This document shows, in pieces, positions 16,058-24,758 of a stretch of 58,211 nt of DNA. The DNA lies in assembly GCF_014655715.1 (NCBI RefSeq), contig NZ_BNBM01000020.1, positions 139,335-197,545 on the forward strand, given 5' to 3'. The notes under the pieces are model-generated. The model saw only the letters and a program-made list of their open reading frames with translations. It was not told the origin of the DNA and made no database searches. Position 1 is the first letter of the stretch. The number at the start of each line of letters is the position of its first letter. This DNA is from Streptomyces lanatus. GTDB lineage: Bacteria; Actinomycetota; Actinomycetes; Streptomycetales; Streptomycetaceae. A program made the translations under genes and the position numbers.

Positions 16058-17256
16058 ACGACTTCAGACGTACGCAGTTGGCGATCGCGGCGCTGTTCTG
16101 TTTCCTCGGGTTCCAGTACGCCACCTGGATCTCCCGGATTCCCGCCCTCAAGACGCGCCTCGACCTGAGCGCCGGGGAGGTGGGTCTGCTGCTCATGGTC
16201 ACCGGGGCGGGCGCGGCGGCTTCCTTCCCGCTCGTCTCGTTCCTGATGAAGCGCCTCGGTGCGCGCCGCCTCGCCCTGCTGTCCGGGCTGGGCCTGGTGG
16301 CGATCCTCCTGGCGCTGTCCGCTGCCCCCAACTACCCCGTGGCGCTGGTGATCCTCTGCGCGGACGGCGTGGCGGTCGGCTGCCTGAACGTGGCGATGAA
16401 CGCTCAGGGCGCAGCCCTGGAGGCAGCCCACGGACGTACGGCGATGACGCAGCTGCACGCCACCTTCAGCGCCGGTTCGTTCCTCGCCGCCCTGGTGTCG
16501 TCCGGCGTGACCGCGCTGACCTCCGGCATCGTCACCCACTTCGCCGCCGCGTCAGCCGTACTCCTGGTGCTCCTCGCCTGCGCGCGCCCACGCCTGCTCC
16601 CCGACGACGCCCCCGCGAAGGAGCCGGCCGAGCAGGAGGGCAAGAACCGCCGCAGGATGGCCAGGCCGACCCGGGTGATGCTCTGGCTCGGCTGCACCAT
16701 GGTGTTCGCCGAGGTGGTCGAAGGCTCCATGAACGACTGGTCCGCGCTCTACCTGAAGGACATCGCCGGTGCATCGGCTCAGGTCGCGCCGCTGGGCATC
16801 GCGGTCATCTCGGTCGTGATGGTCCTCGCGCGCCTCTTCGGTGACAGCTGGCGCAGCCGCTGGGGCGACGCCATTGTCGTCCGCGTCGGCAGCGCCGTGG
16901 CCGGAGTCGGACTGGCCCTCGCACTGTTGGTCGGAGGCGTCGTGCCCGCTCTCCTCGGCTTCGCGTGCGTGGGACTGGGCGTCGCCGCCGTGACGCCGTG
17001 CCTCTACGTCGCCGCCGCGGCCGAAGGCCCGGACGCCCTCTCCCTGGTTGCCGCCACGGGCACCACCGGCCTCCTCGTCGGTCCCGCGCTGATCGGCTTC
17101 GTCGCCGAAGCCGGCGACCTGACCTGGGGGATGGCCGTCGTGGCAGCCTCGGCCGTCATCGTCTCCCTGTGCTCGACCCGCCTCCAGTGGGCCCCCGCGA
17201 AGGCCTCGTCCGAGGGAATCATGGAGACGGAGGTGGTCGAGAAGGGGGCCACGTGA
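16042..17256 (+). CDS. MFS transporter
   Basis: A 404-residue major-facilitator protein with about twelve membrane helices in two halves joined by a charged loop near residues 190-215. Helix 1 is in AIAALFCFLGFQYATWISRI; the A-motif-like loop is FLMKRLGARRLALLSG; the second half starts at VMLWLGCTMVFAEVVEG. It resembles YfmO/FucP-like and drug-export branches. As the last gene of the operon it is probably the exporter of the pathway product. The GTG start follows a strong AAGGAGG inside the preceding gene. A perfect hairpin follows the stop. Confidence 0.88.
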   Translation: MPRVLDDFRRTQLAIAALFCFLGFQYATWISRIPALKTRLDLSAGEVGLLLMVTGAGAAASFPLVSFLMKRLGARRLALLSGLGLVAILLALSAAPNYPVALVILCADGVAVGCLNVAMNAQGAALEAAHGRTAMTQLHATFSAGSFLAALVSSGVTALTSGIVTHFAAASAVLLVLLACARPRLLPDDAPAKEPAEQEGKNRRRMARPTRVMLWLGCTMVFAEVVEGSMNDWSALYLKDIAGASAQVAPLGIAVISVVMVLARLFGDSWRSRWGDAIVVRVGSAVAGVGLALALLVGGVVPALLGFACVGLGVAAVTPCLYVAAAAEGPDALSLVAATGTTGLLVGPALIGFVAEAGDLTWGMAVVAASAVIVSLCSTRLQWAPAKASSEGIMETEVVEKGAT

Positions 17257-17263
17257 CCGTCTT

Positions 17264-17298
17264 GTCGGGGGCGGAAGGTCTGGGCTGCCGCCCCCGAC
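17264..17298 (+). terminator. Transcription terminator hairpin of the five-gene operon
   Basis: GTCGGGGGCGG and CCGCCCCCGAC form a perfect 11-bp stem around a 13-base loop, starting 8 bases after the MFS stop. No T-run follows, as is common in actinobacteria. Confidence 0.75.
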
Positions 17299-17782
17299 AT
17301 GCCCCGTCCCGGCGACACCGTCACCCTCGTCAGGGGCCGGCCTGGTGCAGTTCGTCCCCGCCTCACCGTGGAACACATCCGAGCCAGGAAGGAACCCGCA
17401 GGTGCAGAACCTGGCGACGCTCACGGTGGCCAGAACCAGAGAGCCGGGACACGCCAGGCCGAGAGCCCACCGAGGTCACTGCCGAGAAACACATGATGGC
17501 CGTCGTCTGCAGATGCCGTGGCCGGCGCACGGACCGAGCCTGCGGCACACAGCACGGTGGACCTGCCACCGCGTTCCCAGACCCCCGCACGTGATCGGAG
17601 TCGCCCCCGGTGACGGATCGTCCGTTGCCGAGGGCGACGGCGTCACCGGACGCCGTGATGACGTGATGAGCGGAAACCGGCAGCAGGCGATCGACGGGTT
17701 CGACGAGCCGTCCGACGATCGCAGGGTCCCAGACCGCCAGCCCGAGCCGTCCGCCCGCGGTGACAACGTGTCCGCGCCTTAG
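17299..17782. other. Intergenic stretch, no supported gene
   Basis: About 480 bases between the operon terminator and the TnpB scar. Open frames exist on both strands without recognisable domains or good ribosome-binding sites. Some of it may be decayed transposon sequence. Confidence 0.4.
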
Positions 17783-17884
17783 TTCCACTGCGTCTCGTGC
17801 GGCCACCACGCGCACGCCGACACACTGGGAGCCACCAACGTTCTACGGGCCGGGCTGGTCCGTCGCGACGCCAACCCGGCGTAA
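17783..17884 (+). pseudogene. TnpB (IS200/IS605 OrfB) C-terminal remnant
   Basis: The last 33 codons of a TnpB protein remain: FHCVSCGHHAHADTLGATNV, then LRAGLVRRDANPA and a stop. The CxxCG half of the zinc finger and the HADTLGATNVLRAG motif, with the last catalytic Asp of the RuvC-like domain, are diagnostic. No earlier TnpB sequence (first CxxC, RuvC motifs I and II) is found upstream, so the nuclease gene is dead. Confidence 0.75.
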
Positions 17885-17891
17885 CGAGAAG

Positions 17892-17911
17892 CCCCCGGCT
17901 TCAGCCGGGGG
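17892..17911 (+). ncRNA. Right-end hairpin of the IS605-type element (omega-RNA 3' scaffold remnant)
   Basis: CCCCCGGCTTCAGCCGGGGG is an 8-bp stem with a TTCA loop, 7 bases after the tnpB stop, followed by GAGGAGTCAC. In actinobacterial IS605-type elements this right-end stem is the 3' part of the guide-RNA scaffold, and the guide starts at the element boundary just beyond. Only the end is left, so it is probably non-functional by itself. Confidence 0.6.
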
Positions 17912-17944
17912 AGGAGTCACGTCACGGTCTGCCCAGGAGGCTGG

Positions 17945-18487
17945 TCAGACCCGGTCCAGGGGTCGGTGCGGACCGCTGGGAAGTTCCTTCTCGATCGTGT
18001 CGCCAGGGCGCACCACGCCACCTGCCCGCACGATGCTCATGATTCCGGCTTTGCGTACGACGTTCCCCGCCTCGTCGCGGCCGACGACCCGCTTCAACAG
18101 CCCGTCCTGGAAGTTGTCGATCTGCAGGCACGGATTGCGGAGGCCAGTGACTTCCAGGACCGCGGAGTCGCCGATGCGCAGCAATGTGCCGACCGGCAGA
18201 CCGAGCAGATCGATACCCCGCGTGGTGATGTTCTCGCCCAGCTCGCCGGGCGCCACGTTGAACCCTCCTTCACCGACCTCGGCGAAGAGCTCCTCATGAA
18301 TGAGGTGGACCTGTCGCAGATTCGGCTGGGTGGGATCCTGCGCGACGCGTGAGCGGTGCTTGACCGTCACCCCGGCGTGCACGTCCCCCTCCACACCGAG
18401 CCCAGCGAGCAATCTGACGCTGTCCCGGTTCGGTTTGGTGAACGAGTACTCCCCGTTGCTGCTGACCGCCGTCACTGTCCCGTTCAT
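17945..18487 (-). CDS. MOSC domain protein
   Basis: A 180-residue stand-alone MOSC (molybdenum-cofactor sulfurase C-terminal) protein. MNGTVTAVSSNGEYSFTKPN is the usual start. GLGVEGDVHAGVTVKHRSRV carries the family's G-D-x-H-x-G motif. FNVAPGELGENITTRGIDL is the central conserved loop. EVTGLRNPCLQIDNFQDGL holds the Cys proposed to carry sulfur or sense metals. An ATG five codons upstream is also possible. Stand-alone MOSC proteins are thought to deliver sulfur or detoxify N-hydroxylated compounds; the role here is unknown. Confidence 0.88.
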   Translation of the reverse strand: MNGTVTAVSSNGEYSFTKPNRDSVRLLAGLGVEGDVHAGVTVKHRSRVAQDPTQPNLRQVHLIHEELFAEVGEGGFNVAPGELGENITTRGIDLLGLPVGTLLRIGDSAVLEVTGLRNPCLQIDNFQDGLLKRVVGRDEAGNVVRKAGIMSIVRAGGVVRPGDTIEKELPSGPHRPLDRV

Positions 18488-18605
18488 ACCTAGGAACCCC
18501 ATCTTCGGTAACCGTGATCAGCCACGACCCTAGCCCTGGCCTCTCCAGGCAGAGCATCCAGGATCAATCGCGGTGGGGTCGTCAGCAGGGCTGGAGACCG
18601 GCCGA

Positions 18606-19106
18606 TCAGCTCTCGCCTTCAATGCGGGGGCGCAGGGTCACGCGATAGTTCTCCCCGCCGTAGAGGGACTCGTAGCGGATCTCCAGCTGCAGGCGCCGAG
18701 TTATCAGATCCAGGAACTCGGCATGGGCGTCCGGCTCGTACGGGTCCACGCTCAGCAGGAAGTCCTCGTGGCCCGTGGCGATGGTCTGCGCCTCGGTGAA
18801 CGTCACGGCATACGGCCGTACGACGAGGCCGGCACGTGCCCGGTCCGCGCTGGCCTTGGTCCACGCGCCGATCACGTGGCCGTCGACCGTCAGGGTGCTG
18901 CTGACGACGACGGCCGGGCCGAGACCGGAGTTGATGAGCTTGATCCCCGCTTTGTGCCCCTTGGACATCCCCCGCTGCAGGTGGAGTATGGGCCGCACCG
19001 AGTGGCGGTTGTGCTGCCGGGTCGCGCGTGCCTCGTAGACCGAGACGGTGAGCGAGGCCACAGCGATCACAACGGCACACGCCGCGACGACCGTCTCCGC
19101 GTCCAT
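18606..19106 (-). CDS. Single-pass membrane-anchored hypothetical protein
   Basis: A 166-residue protein. MDAETVVAACAVVIAVASLT is an N-terminal membrane helix. A basic segment (YEARATRQHNRHSVRPILHL) follows, then a mostly beta domain (KAGIKLINSGLGPAVVVSST and so on) ending YGGENYRVTLRPRIE. This layout is common in small Streptomyces proteins of unknown function. I chose the start that follows an AAGGGGG motif; the longer open frame upstream has no similarity to the mature pattern. No clear partner. Confidence 0.65.
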   Translation of the reverse strand: MDAETVVAACAVVIAVASLTVSVYEARATRQHNRHSVRPILHLQRGMSKGHKAGIKLINSGLGPAVVVSSTLTVDGHVIGAWTKASADRARAGLVVRPYAVTFTEAQTIATGHEDFLLSVDPYEPDAHAEFLDLITRRLQLEIRYESLYGGENYRVTLRPRIEGES

Positions 19107-19552
19107 CTCGTGACTGCCCCCTTCTCCGCCCCACCCGCTTGGAATGCCCGAGCGGGGAAGAATCCATGCACGCTGGCGCCGGCGAACAGACGGTCCAGCC
19201 CGAAATATCGAATGCCGTACCCGTGGCAGGCGGCTGGGGCCTGCATCGGTTGTGATCAAGATGTGAGTGCTGTCCTCGGGACCAATCACCATCAGGGCCA
19301 CGGCTGGCTTCAGCCGTCGTCAGCCGGATCGCGACCGGTACATCTGCGGCCGGGGGGATGGGCCCCCGTTATGGCTCGGCCAGGCGAGCCGTCTGCAGGC
19401 GTACGTGGGGAACAGCCGTCGGCCCGGAAGGTACACGTCTCCTGTGTACCCACCGGCCCACCGCCCACCGGCTTCGCTGCGAAGGTCAACGGCCCAAAGA
19501 CGCCGCCGAGTTGAGGATCTGTGGCCCGGGAGGAGACGGACCCCCGTCTCCG

Positions 19553-20380
19553 TCACGGCTTGATGCCGACTCCAGTCCACAGGCTGACCTGGGCGTCCGT
19601 CACGGGCTCCGTCCCAGCGGTCCCCTGGGGCGCGGCGTCGGGGCGCCAGCGGTGCCCGACGATGACGCCGGGCTCCAGCAGGTCGAGCCCGTCGAAGAAG
19701 CGGGCCACATCCTTCTGGGAACGGAACTGCACCGGCGTACCGGCTCCGTTGTAAATGTCGGTGACCTTCTGCCAGGTCTCCGGATCGAAGTCCGGTGTGC
19801 AGTGGCTCAGCGCCAGCGCGCTGCCCGAGGGGAGGACATCGAGCAGGTTGCCGACGATGCCGTACGGGTCCTGCGCGTCCGTGACGAAGTGCATCAAGGC
19901 GTTCATGGACAGCGCAACGGGCTTGGTCAGGTCCAGGACATCGGCCAGCTCGGGAGCGTTGACGAGAGTCTGAGGGTCGTTGACGTCCGCTTCGATGTAG
20001 GTGGTGCGCCCCTGGGGCGTGCTGCGCATGAGGCGCTCGGCGTACTTGAGGACGAGGGGATCGTTGTCTGCGTAGACCACGCGGGCGTCGGGGACCACGG
20101 TCTGCGCGACCTGGTGCAGGTTCGGCTCGGTGGGAATGCCGGTGCCGATGTCGAGCCACTGCCGGATGCCGTGCTCGGTGGCGAGGACCCTGGTGGCCCG
20201 GTGCATGAAGGCCCGGTTCTCGCGGGCACACACGAAGATGCCGGGATAGGCGGCGGCCACGGTCTCGGCCGCCTTCCTGTCGACCTCGAAGTGGTCCTTG
20301 CCGCCGAGGTAGTAGTCGTACATGCGAGCGGAGTGCGGCCTGCTGGTGTCGATGTCCCGCGCGGCGTGGGGGCTGCTCAT
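19553..20380 (-). CDS. SAM-dependent methyltransferase (DUF574/Methyltransf_19)
   Basis: A 275-residue protein of the actinobacterial DUF574 methyltransferase family. The opening IDTSRPHSARMYDYYLGGKD is diagnostic. WLDIGTGIPTEPNLHQVA is the SAM-binding glycine motif I, VVYADNDPLVLKYAERLM motif II, and LMHFVTDAQDP sits near motif IV. Genes of this family commonly sit next to DUF397, XRE-DUF5753 and ATPase genes in Streptomyces, as here. The methyl acceptor is unknown. The ATG has a weak AGGGAAG upstream. Confidence 0.85.
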   Translation of the reverse strand: MSSPHAARDIDTSRPHSARMYDYYLGGKDHFEVDRKAAETVAAAYPGIFVCARENRAFMHRATRVLATEHGIRQWLDIGTGIPTEPNLHQVAQTVVPDARVVYADNDPLVLKYAERLMRSTPQGRTTYIEADVNDPQTLVNAPELADVLDLTKPVALSMNALMHFVTDAQDPYGIVGNLLDVLPSGSALALSHCTPDFDPETWQKVTDIYNGAGTPVQFRSQKDVARFFDGLDLLEPGVIVGHRWRPDAAPQGTAGTEPVTDAQVSLWTGVGIKP

Positions 20381-20463
20381 TTTCTTCCCTTCAGTGGTGT
20401 CTCTGTCCTGCCGGGCGGGTCGTGGCCAGGTTCGGCCGGCGTCCTTCCCACTCGGGTCCTGGC

Positions 20464-20721
20464 TCAGCAGGCCGTCAGATGATCGGCCATCCCCTTCTTG
20501 ACGCCGGCGACGAACGCGGCGATCTCCTGCGGGGTGTAGATCAGCGCGGGGCCGTTGGGATCGGTCGACTGCCGCAATGCGATACGCCCGTCGGCGAGCT
20601 GCTTCGTCTGTACGCACTGGCCCCCGTTGGGACCGCTCCACGGGCTCTCCCAGCCCTGGTCACCGAGGTCCGAGGCGGGCATGCCGTTGTAGAAGTAGAA
20701 AGGGTCGTCAGCGACGGTCAT
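20464..20721 (-). CDS. DUF397 protein (WhiJ-partner type)
   Basis: An 85-residue acidic protein with the DUF397 pattern: WESPWSGPNGGQCVQTKQLA, then GRIALRQSTDPNGPALIYTP and EIAAFVAGVKKGMADHL. Its ATG overlaps the stop of the XRE-DUF5753 gene by ATGA, so the two are translationally coupled. In the WhiJ systems of Streptomyces such a small protein pairs with the regulator to relieve or modify repression of development. Confidence 0.9.
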   Translation of the reverse strand: MTVADDPFYFYNGMPASDLGDQGWESPWSGPNGGQCVQTKQLADGRIALRQSTDPNGPALIYTPQEIAAFVAGVKKGMADHLTAC

Positions 20722-21590
20722 GAATACTCCTTACGCATGCGATTCAACAGGCCCCTGCTGTCCGCCGACGAGGTGAGCAGCGACATCCGGTTGTGCGCCT
20801 CGAGGTGGGCGACGACATCGGAGCGCTGGTCCAGGTACATGGAGGCGGACAGGATCTCGGAGTAGACGACGTCGGGCAGCTCCGGCTCCTCGAAACGGAA
20901 GTACGTGAACGGCGCGCACGCCCCTACATGGGCGCCCGCGGTGAACGGCAAGATGTCCACGCTCACATGGCTCAGCTCCGAGGCCTCCAGGAGCCGATCG
21001 ATCTGCTCACGCATCACCTCGGCGCCGCCCACCATCCGGTGCAGCACCGCTTCCTCCATCACCACCCACAACGTGGGGGCGTCGGGCTTGTCCAGCAGAG
21101 CCTGGCGACGCAGACGCAGATCCACTCTGCGCTCCAGCTCCTCCGGACTGTCGTTGGGGAAGCCGCCTCGCAGGACCGCGCGGGCGTACCCGTGGGTCTG
21201 GAGTAACCCTGTGACGTAGTGAGGCTCGTAGGTGCGCAGTGTCCTGGCGCCGGTCTCCAGGCTGACGTAGGCGCTGAACCAGGAAGGCACCACATCGCGG
21301 TACGCGTGCCACCAGCCCGGTTCGTTCGCCTGCTCGGCGAGGTCGATGAACTCGTCGATCTCCTGCTGCTCGGCTCCGTAGGTCTGGAGCAGCTTCTCGA
21401 CGTAGAGGGGTTTGAGGCCGACCTCTGCCTTCTCCAAACGGCGGATGGTCAAGGGCGTCACGCGCAGCGCCTTCGCCGCGTGGTCCAGCGACATGCCCGC
21501 GTCCTCACGCATGTCGAGCAGCCGTCGGCCGAGGATCATGCGCAGCACGGTGGGTGCACTGGCGCCCGTGCTCGAACGGACCTCACTCAC
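20718..21590 (-). CDS. XRE-family regulator with DUF5753 (WhiJ-like)
   Basis: A 290-residue WhiJ-type regulator. Residues about 17-75 form an XRE helix-turn-helix (LRMILGRRLLDMREDAGMSL, then LRVTPLTIRRLEKAEVG). The rest is the DUF5753 ligand-like domain (WWHAYRDVVPSWFSAYVSLE, HYVTGLLQTHGYARAVLRGG, VSVDILPFTAGAHVGACAPF). I chose the GTG seven bases after AGGAGG; the upstream extension lacks homology. Coupled to the DUF397 gene and divergent from an ATPase gene, it forms a complete whiJ-like set, probably involved in developmental timing. Confidence 0.92.
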   Translation of the reverse strand: MSEVRSSTGASAPTVLRMILGRRLLDMREDAGMSLDHAAKALRVTPLTIRRLEKAEVGLKPLYVEKLLQTYGAEQQEIDEFIDLAEQANEPGWWHAYRDVVPSWFSAYVSLETGARTLRTYEPHYVTGLLQTHGYARAVLRGGFPNDSPEELERRVDLRLRRQALLDKPDAPTLWVVMEEAVLHRMVGGAEVMREQIDRLLEASELSHVSVDILPFTAGAHVGACAPFTYFRFEEPELPDVVYSEILSASMYLDQRSDVVAHLEAHNRMSLLTSSADSRGLLNRMRKEYS

Positions 21591-21905
21591 ACCCGAACCT
21601 CCTGAGGATCTGTCACCAGTAGCAGTCTGACAGCTACTTGGTGATGCCACCAGACCGATACCGTCTTGCTGAAATTATCAGTGAGTAGCTTGCAGCATGA
21701 ACTCCACTGAGAGCATAGTGAGTTGAGTGAACGACCCTGGCGAACGTCCACACGTCTGGGCCAACCAGCCCTATATGTGCGCGAGTTGGCATGCAATGGG
21801 CGTTCGAGTCTCGGGGCGCGGTCCGGAACACCCCTTTCCGGCCCGCCCGTTGCTCACCTTCCCGTCATCTGACTGCGCACGCTCACCGATGGAAGGCGAA
21901 CCACC
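21591..21905. promoter_or_regulatory. Divergent promoter region of the WhiJ-like set
   Basis: 315 bases between the regulator and the ATPase gene. It includes a relatively AT-rich patch around 21640-21730 (for example TGCTGAAATTATCAGTGAGT), where both promoters probably lie. I see no strong operator dyad. Confidence 0.45.
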
Positions 21906-22352
21906 GTGTCCCCCCACACGATGCACCCCCCTCAGCTCGTGGACGTCCCCGACCCGGAGCGCACCCGCTGGCTCGAACTCCCGGCCCATCGCTCCAGCGT
22001 GAGGATCGCCCGAGGCTTCGCGGGCAAGGGCATGGCCGCCTGGCGACTGCCCGTCGACCTGGCAGCTGACGCCGTGCTGTTGGTGTCCGAGCTGGTCACC
22101 AACGCCGTACGCCACACGCACAGCGCACGGATCCTGTGCGGCATAGGACTCGTCGCCAACACCTGTCTGCGGCTGGAAGTCCACGACCATGGCCACGTCA
22201 CCAGGAGCATGCCCCCGTGCGAGCCGGGCCCCGAGGACGAAAGCGGCCGCGGACTCTTACTCGTGCAGGCGATCGCCGGCAGCTGGGGTGTCGACCGTTC
22301 CAGGCTCACGGGTGGCAACGTTGTCTGGGTGACCATGACAACGTCGTCCTGA
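21906..22352 (+). CDS. RsbW-like ATP-binding protein (HATPase)
   Basis: A 148-residue single-domain GHKL ATPase of the anti-sigma-factor kinase type. LLVSELVTNAVRHTHSARIL is the N-box (E-L-x-x-N-A-x-x-H). VHDHG is a degenerate G1 box, and ESGRGLLLVQAIAGSWGVDR the G2 box. Such stand-alone ATPases are abundant next to WhiJ-like regulators in Streptomyces. Whether it phosphorylates an anti-anti-sigma factor is unknown. GTG start after GGAAGGCG. Confidence 0.88.
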   Translation: MSPHTMHPPQLVDVPDPERTRWLELPAHRSSVRIARGFAGKGMAAWRLPVDLAADAVLLVSELVTNAVRHTHSARILCGIGLVANTCLRLEVHDHGHVTRSMPPCEPGPEDESGRGLLLVQAIAGSWGVDRSRLTGGNVVWVTMTTSS

Positions 22353-22631
22353 CGGCAGGCAGCGGAAGGTCCCTGACGGGTAACCAGCGGGCGGCCGTCC
22401 CGGGATCAGGTACAGATCGGCGAAGTACTCGACGTTGTTCCTCAAGATCGCACCGGCATGATGCGCGGGCGGATCTGCTCGGTCGCTGGGGAGGAGACCG
22501 GGACGGCCTCCCGGCCGCACAGCGTGTCGGGCGAGGGCTCTGAGCCGCTGCTGAAGTGGTGGGTGATCGAGGACTCGGCTGGGCAACAAGGGCGCGCGAT
22601 CGTGCCACGGCGCCTCAACTGATCACTGAAT

Positions 22632-22669
22632 CGGCCGCCCCGCGCGTGACGTCACACGCGGGGCGGCCG
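22632..22669 (-). terminator. Terminator hairpin after the alpha-galactosidase gene
   Basis: CGGCCGCCCCGCG pairs exactly with CGCGGGGCGGCCG (13 bp) around a 12-base spacer. It lies 8 bases beyond the stop of the leftward GH27 gene. The rest of 22353-22676 holds nothing else I can support. Confidence 0.75.
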
Positions 22670-22676
22670 ACCCGGA

Positions 22677-24758
22677 TCAGCAAGTGGTGTTCAGACCGGC
22701 CCAGTTGGCGCGGTCGTTGTAGCCGCCGTCGCCGGCGTCGCCGACGACCAGGTCGAGCACCCGGACGCCGGTCAGGTCGATGTCGGCCTGGCGGACGTCG
22801 TCGCGGCCCAGTACGCCGCTGTCGAACAGCACCCGGCCGTCACCGATGACCTGGAAGGTCGACGTGCCGCCCTCCGGGCCGACGTCGCGCACCGCGTCGT
22901 CGATTCCGACGGTCGTGGTCAGCCGGGTGCACTGGCCGCCGAGGTAGTAGCGGACCGTGGAGGGCGAGGCGACCCCGATACCGGTCGGGTACACCTGGCT
23001 GAGCATGCTGATCGGCGTCCAGCCGCCGACACTCCGGTCGACCGTCGGGCTCATCCACCCGCTGGTGGCGCTGATCCAGTCGTGGTGCGACAGGACGACG
23101 TCGCCGTCCGGCGGCGCCGGTGCCACGACTAGCGGCGCGGACGTCTCCTGCCGCAGCCTTCCCTTGCCGGTCACGTCGTAGGAGGTGGTGGCGGTCAGCG
23201 TGGCACTGCCCGGCGCGGCGGTGGCGGGCAGGGTCAGCGTGAAGGCCTGGGTCAGGGAGCGGTTGGACGTCAGCACCTTCGGCGCTCTGCCGAGCGGACG
23301 GGCGGTCCATCCGGCGGGCACCGCCAGCTCGACCCGCGGCGTGAAGACCGGCCGCGCCCCGTCGTTGCGGACGGTGACCTCGACCCGGGCCTCGTCGCCG
23401 CCGGCCACCACCGGGGCGACCCCGGCAGGCACCGCATGGCCGCCGACCTTCGTCACCTGCGGAATGCCGGCGACGACGTGAGGAACACCAGGCTTGCCCG
23501 TGGCCCGGCTGATCCGGAACAGGGCTGCGCCGTGAGCGGGGACGGCGGCACTGATGGTGCCGGAACTCTCGGTGACCCGGTCGGTCCAGGCGTTCTTCAG
23601 GGTGAACCGATCCCCGGACAGCCCGACCGACGACGCCTTCGTGGTCAGGGTCGCCGGGCTGTCGCCGCGGTTCAGCAGCACCACGGCACGGTCACCGCCT
23701 GCCAGACGCTTCACCCAGGTCTCCGTCGTACCGGCAGGGCCGACGCGGACGGCCTGGACGCCGGCGGCGTCCTGATTGATGGCGAGGACATCGCGGTCCT
23801 CGAGGATGCCGAGCGAGGTCTTGCTGAGCTTACGGACATCGCTGCCGATCACCAGCGGCGCTGCCGCCACCGACCAGAGCGTCATCTGCGTACGGAACTC
23901 CTCGTCATTCATGCCGAGTTCGGGTCCGAGGTAGTCCGGGTCGTTGAAGTGACCCGGCCCGGCGACCTCCGGGTGCCGCGCGTTCGCGTCGTAGTTCCGC
24001 AGCACGTCCTTGAACTTGATCTCGCCGACGAAACCGACATCCGTGTACGTCCGCCAGGACTGCGCGATCGCAGGCGCGTAGGACCAGGAGTACGTCGACT
24101 GCTGCTCCTCCGGGTAGTTGCCCCAGTCCGGGGAGGTCACCGGGTTGCAGAGGTTGAAGATCATGGGGCGCCCGCCGGCGTTGTTCCGCAACGCCTGCGC
24201 GAACTCGGTGAAGACGGTCTTCGGGTCGAGGTCCGCGGCGATCCCGCAGAGGTAGTCCACCTTGACCGCGTCGAACTCCCAGGCCGCGAACTGGTTCGCG
24301 TCGCGCTGGTAGTAACCGTGGCTGCCCAGTCCGCACTTGCCCGGAATGTACGGGCCGGCGTCGGTATAGATGCCCGCCTTGAGACCTTTGGAGTGGATGT
24401 AGTCGACCAGCGGCTTCAGCCCGTTCGGGAACTGGGCGGGGTTGGGCACCAGGTCGCCGGCCGAGCTGCGCGGGGTCGGCGCCGCCCAGTTGCCGTCGAT
24501 CCAGACGTACCGGTAACCGGCGTCGCGCAGACCGCTGCTGACCAGGAAGTCCGCTATCGACTTGACCTCCGCCTCGGTCGGATCGCCACCCAGTGCGTAG
24601 TAGGTGTTCCAGCCCATGTACGGCGTCGGGCTCAGCACTTGCTGAGGCGCCGACGTGGATGCGGCCACGCTGCCGGCCGGAGGGACGGCGCGGGCGGGTG
24701 TCTGTACGACCAGCAAGCCGGCCAGTAGAGCCAGGAGGACGGTGAGTCTTCGTTTCAC
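22677..24758 (-). CDS. Secreted GH27 alpha-galactosidase with NPCBM domain
   Basis: A 693-residue exported enzyme. Residues 1-24 are a signal peptide (MKRRLTVLLALLAGLLVVQT, then PARA). Residues about 44-320 are the GH27 barrel: TPYMGWNTYYALGG, the nucleophile D168 in FDAVKVDYLCG, and the acid/base region GHFNDPDYLG (269-278). A C-terminal all-beta barrel domain follows, then a NEW3-type domain of alpha-galactosidases (VEVTVRNDGARPVFTPRVEL). Residues about 550-693 are an NPCBM galactose-binding-like module (GGQCTRLTTTVGIDDAVRDV). It should remove alpha-galactosyl (or beta-arabinopyranosyl) residues from plant polymers outside the cell. Monocistronic, closed by a strong hairpin. Confidence 0.92.
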   Translation of the reverse strand: MKRRLTVLLALLAGLLVVQTPARAVPPAGSVAASTSAPQQVLSPTPYMGWNTYYALGGDPTEAEVKSIADFLVSSGLRDAGYRYVWIDGNWAAPTPRSSAGDLVPNPAQFPNGLKPLVDYIHSKGLKAGIYTDAGPYIPGKCGLGSHGYYQRDANQFAAWEFDAVKVDYLCGIAADLDPKTVFTEFAQALRNNAGGRPMIFNLCNPVTSPDWGNYPEEQQSTYSWSYAPAIAQSWRTYTDVGFVGEIKFKDVLRNYDANARHPEVAGPGHFNDPDYLGPELGMNDEEFRTQMTLWSVAAAPLVIGSDVRKLSKTSLGILEDRDVLAINQDAAGVQAVRVGPAGTTETWVKRLAGGDRAVVLLNRGDSPATLTTKASSVGLSGDRFTLKNAWTDRVTESSGTISAAVPAHGAALFRISRATGKPGVPHVVAGIPQVTKVGGHAVPAGVAPVVAGGDEARVEVTVRNDGARPVFTPRVELAVPAGWTARPLGRAPKVLTSNRSLTQAFTLTLPATAAPGSATLTATTSYDVTGKGRLRQETSAPLVVAPAPPDGDVVLSHHDWISATSGWMSPTVDRSVGGWTPISMLSQVYPTGIGVASPSTVRYYLGGQCTRLTTTVGIDDAVRDVGPEGGTSTFQVIGDGRVLFDSGVLGRDDVRQADIDLTGVRVLDLVVGDAGDGGYNDRANWAGLNTTC

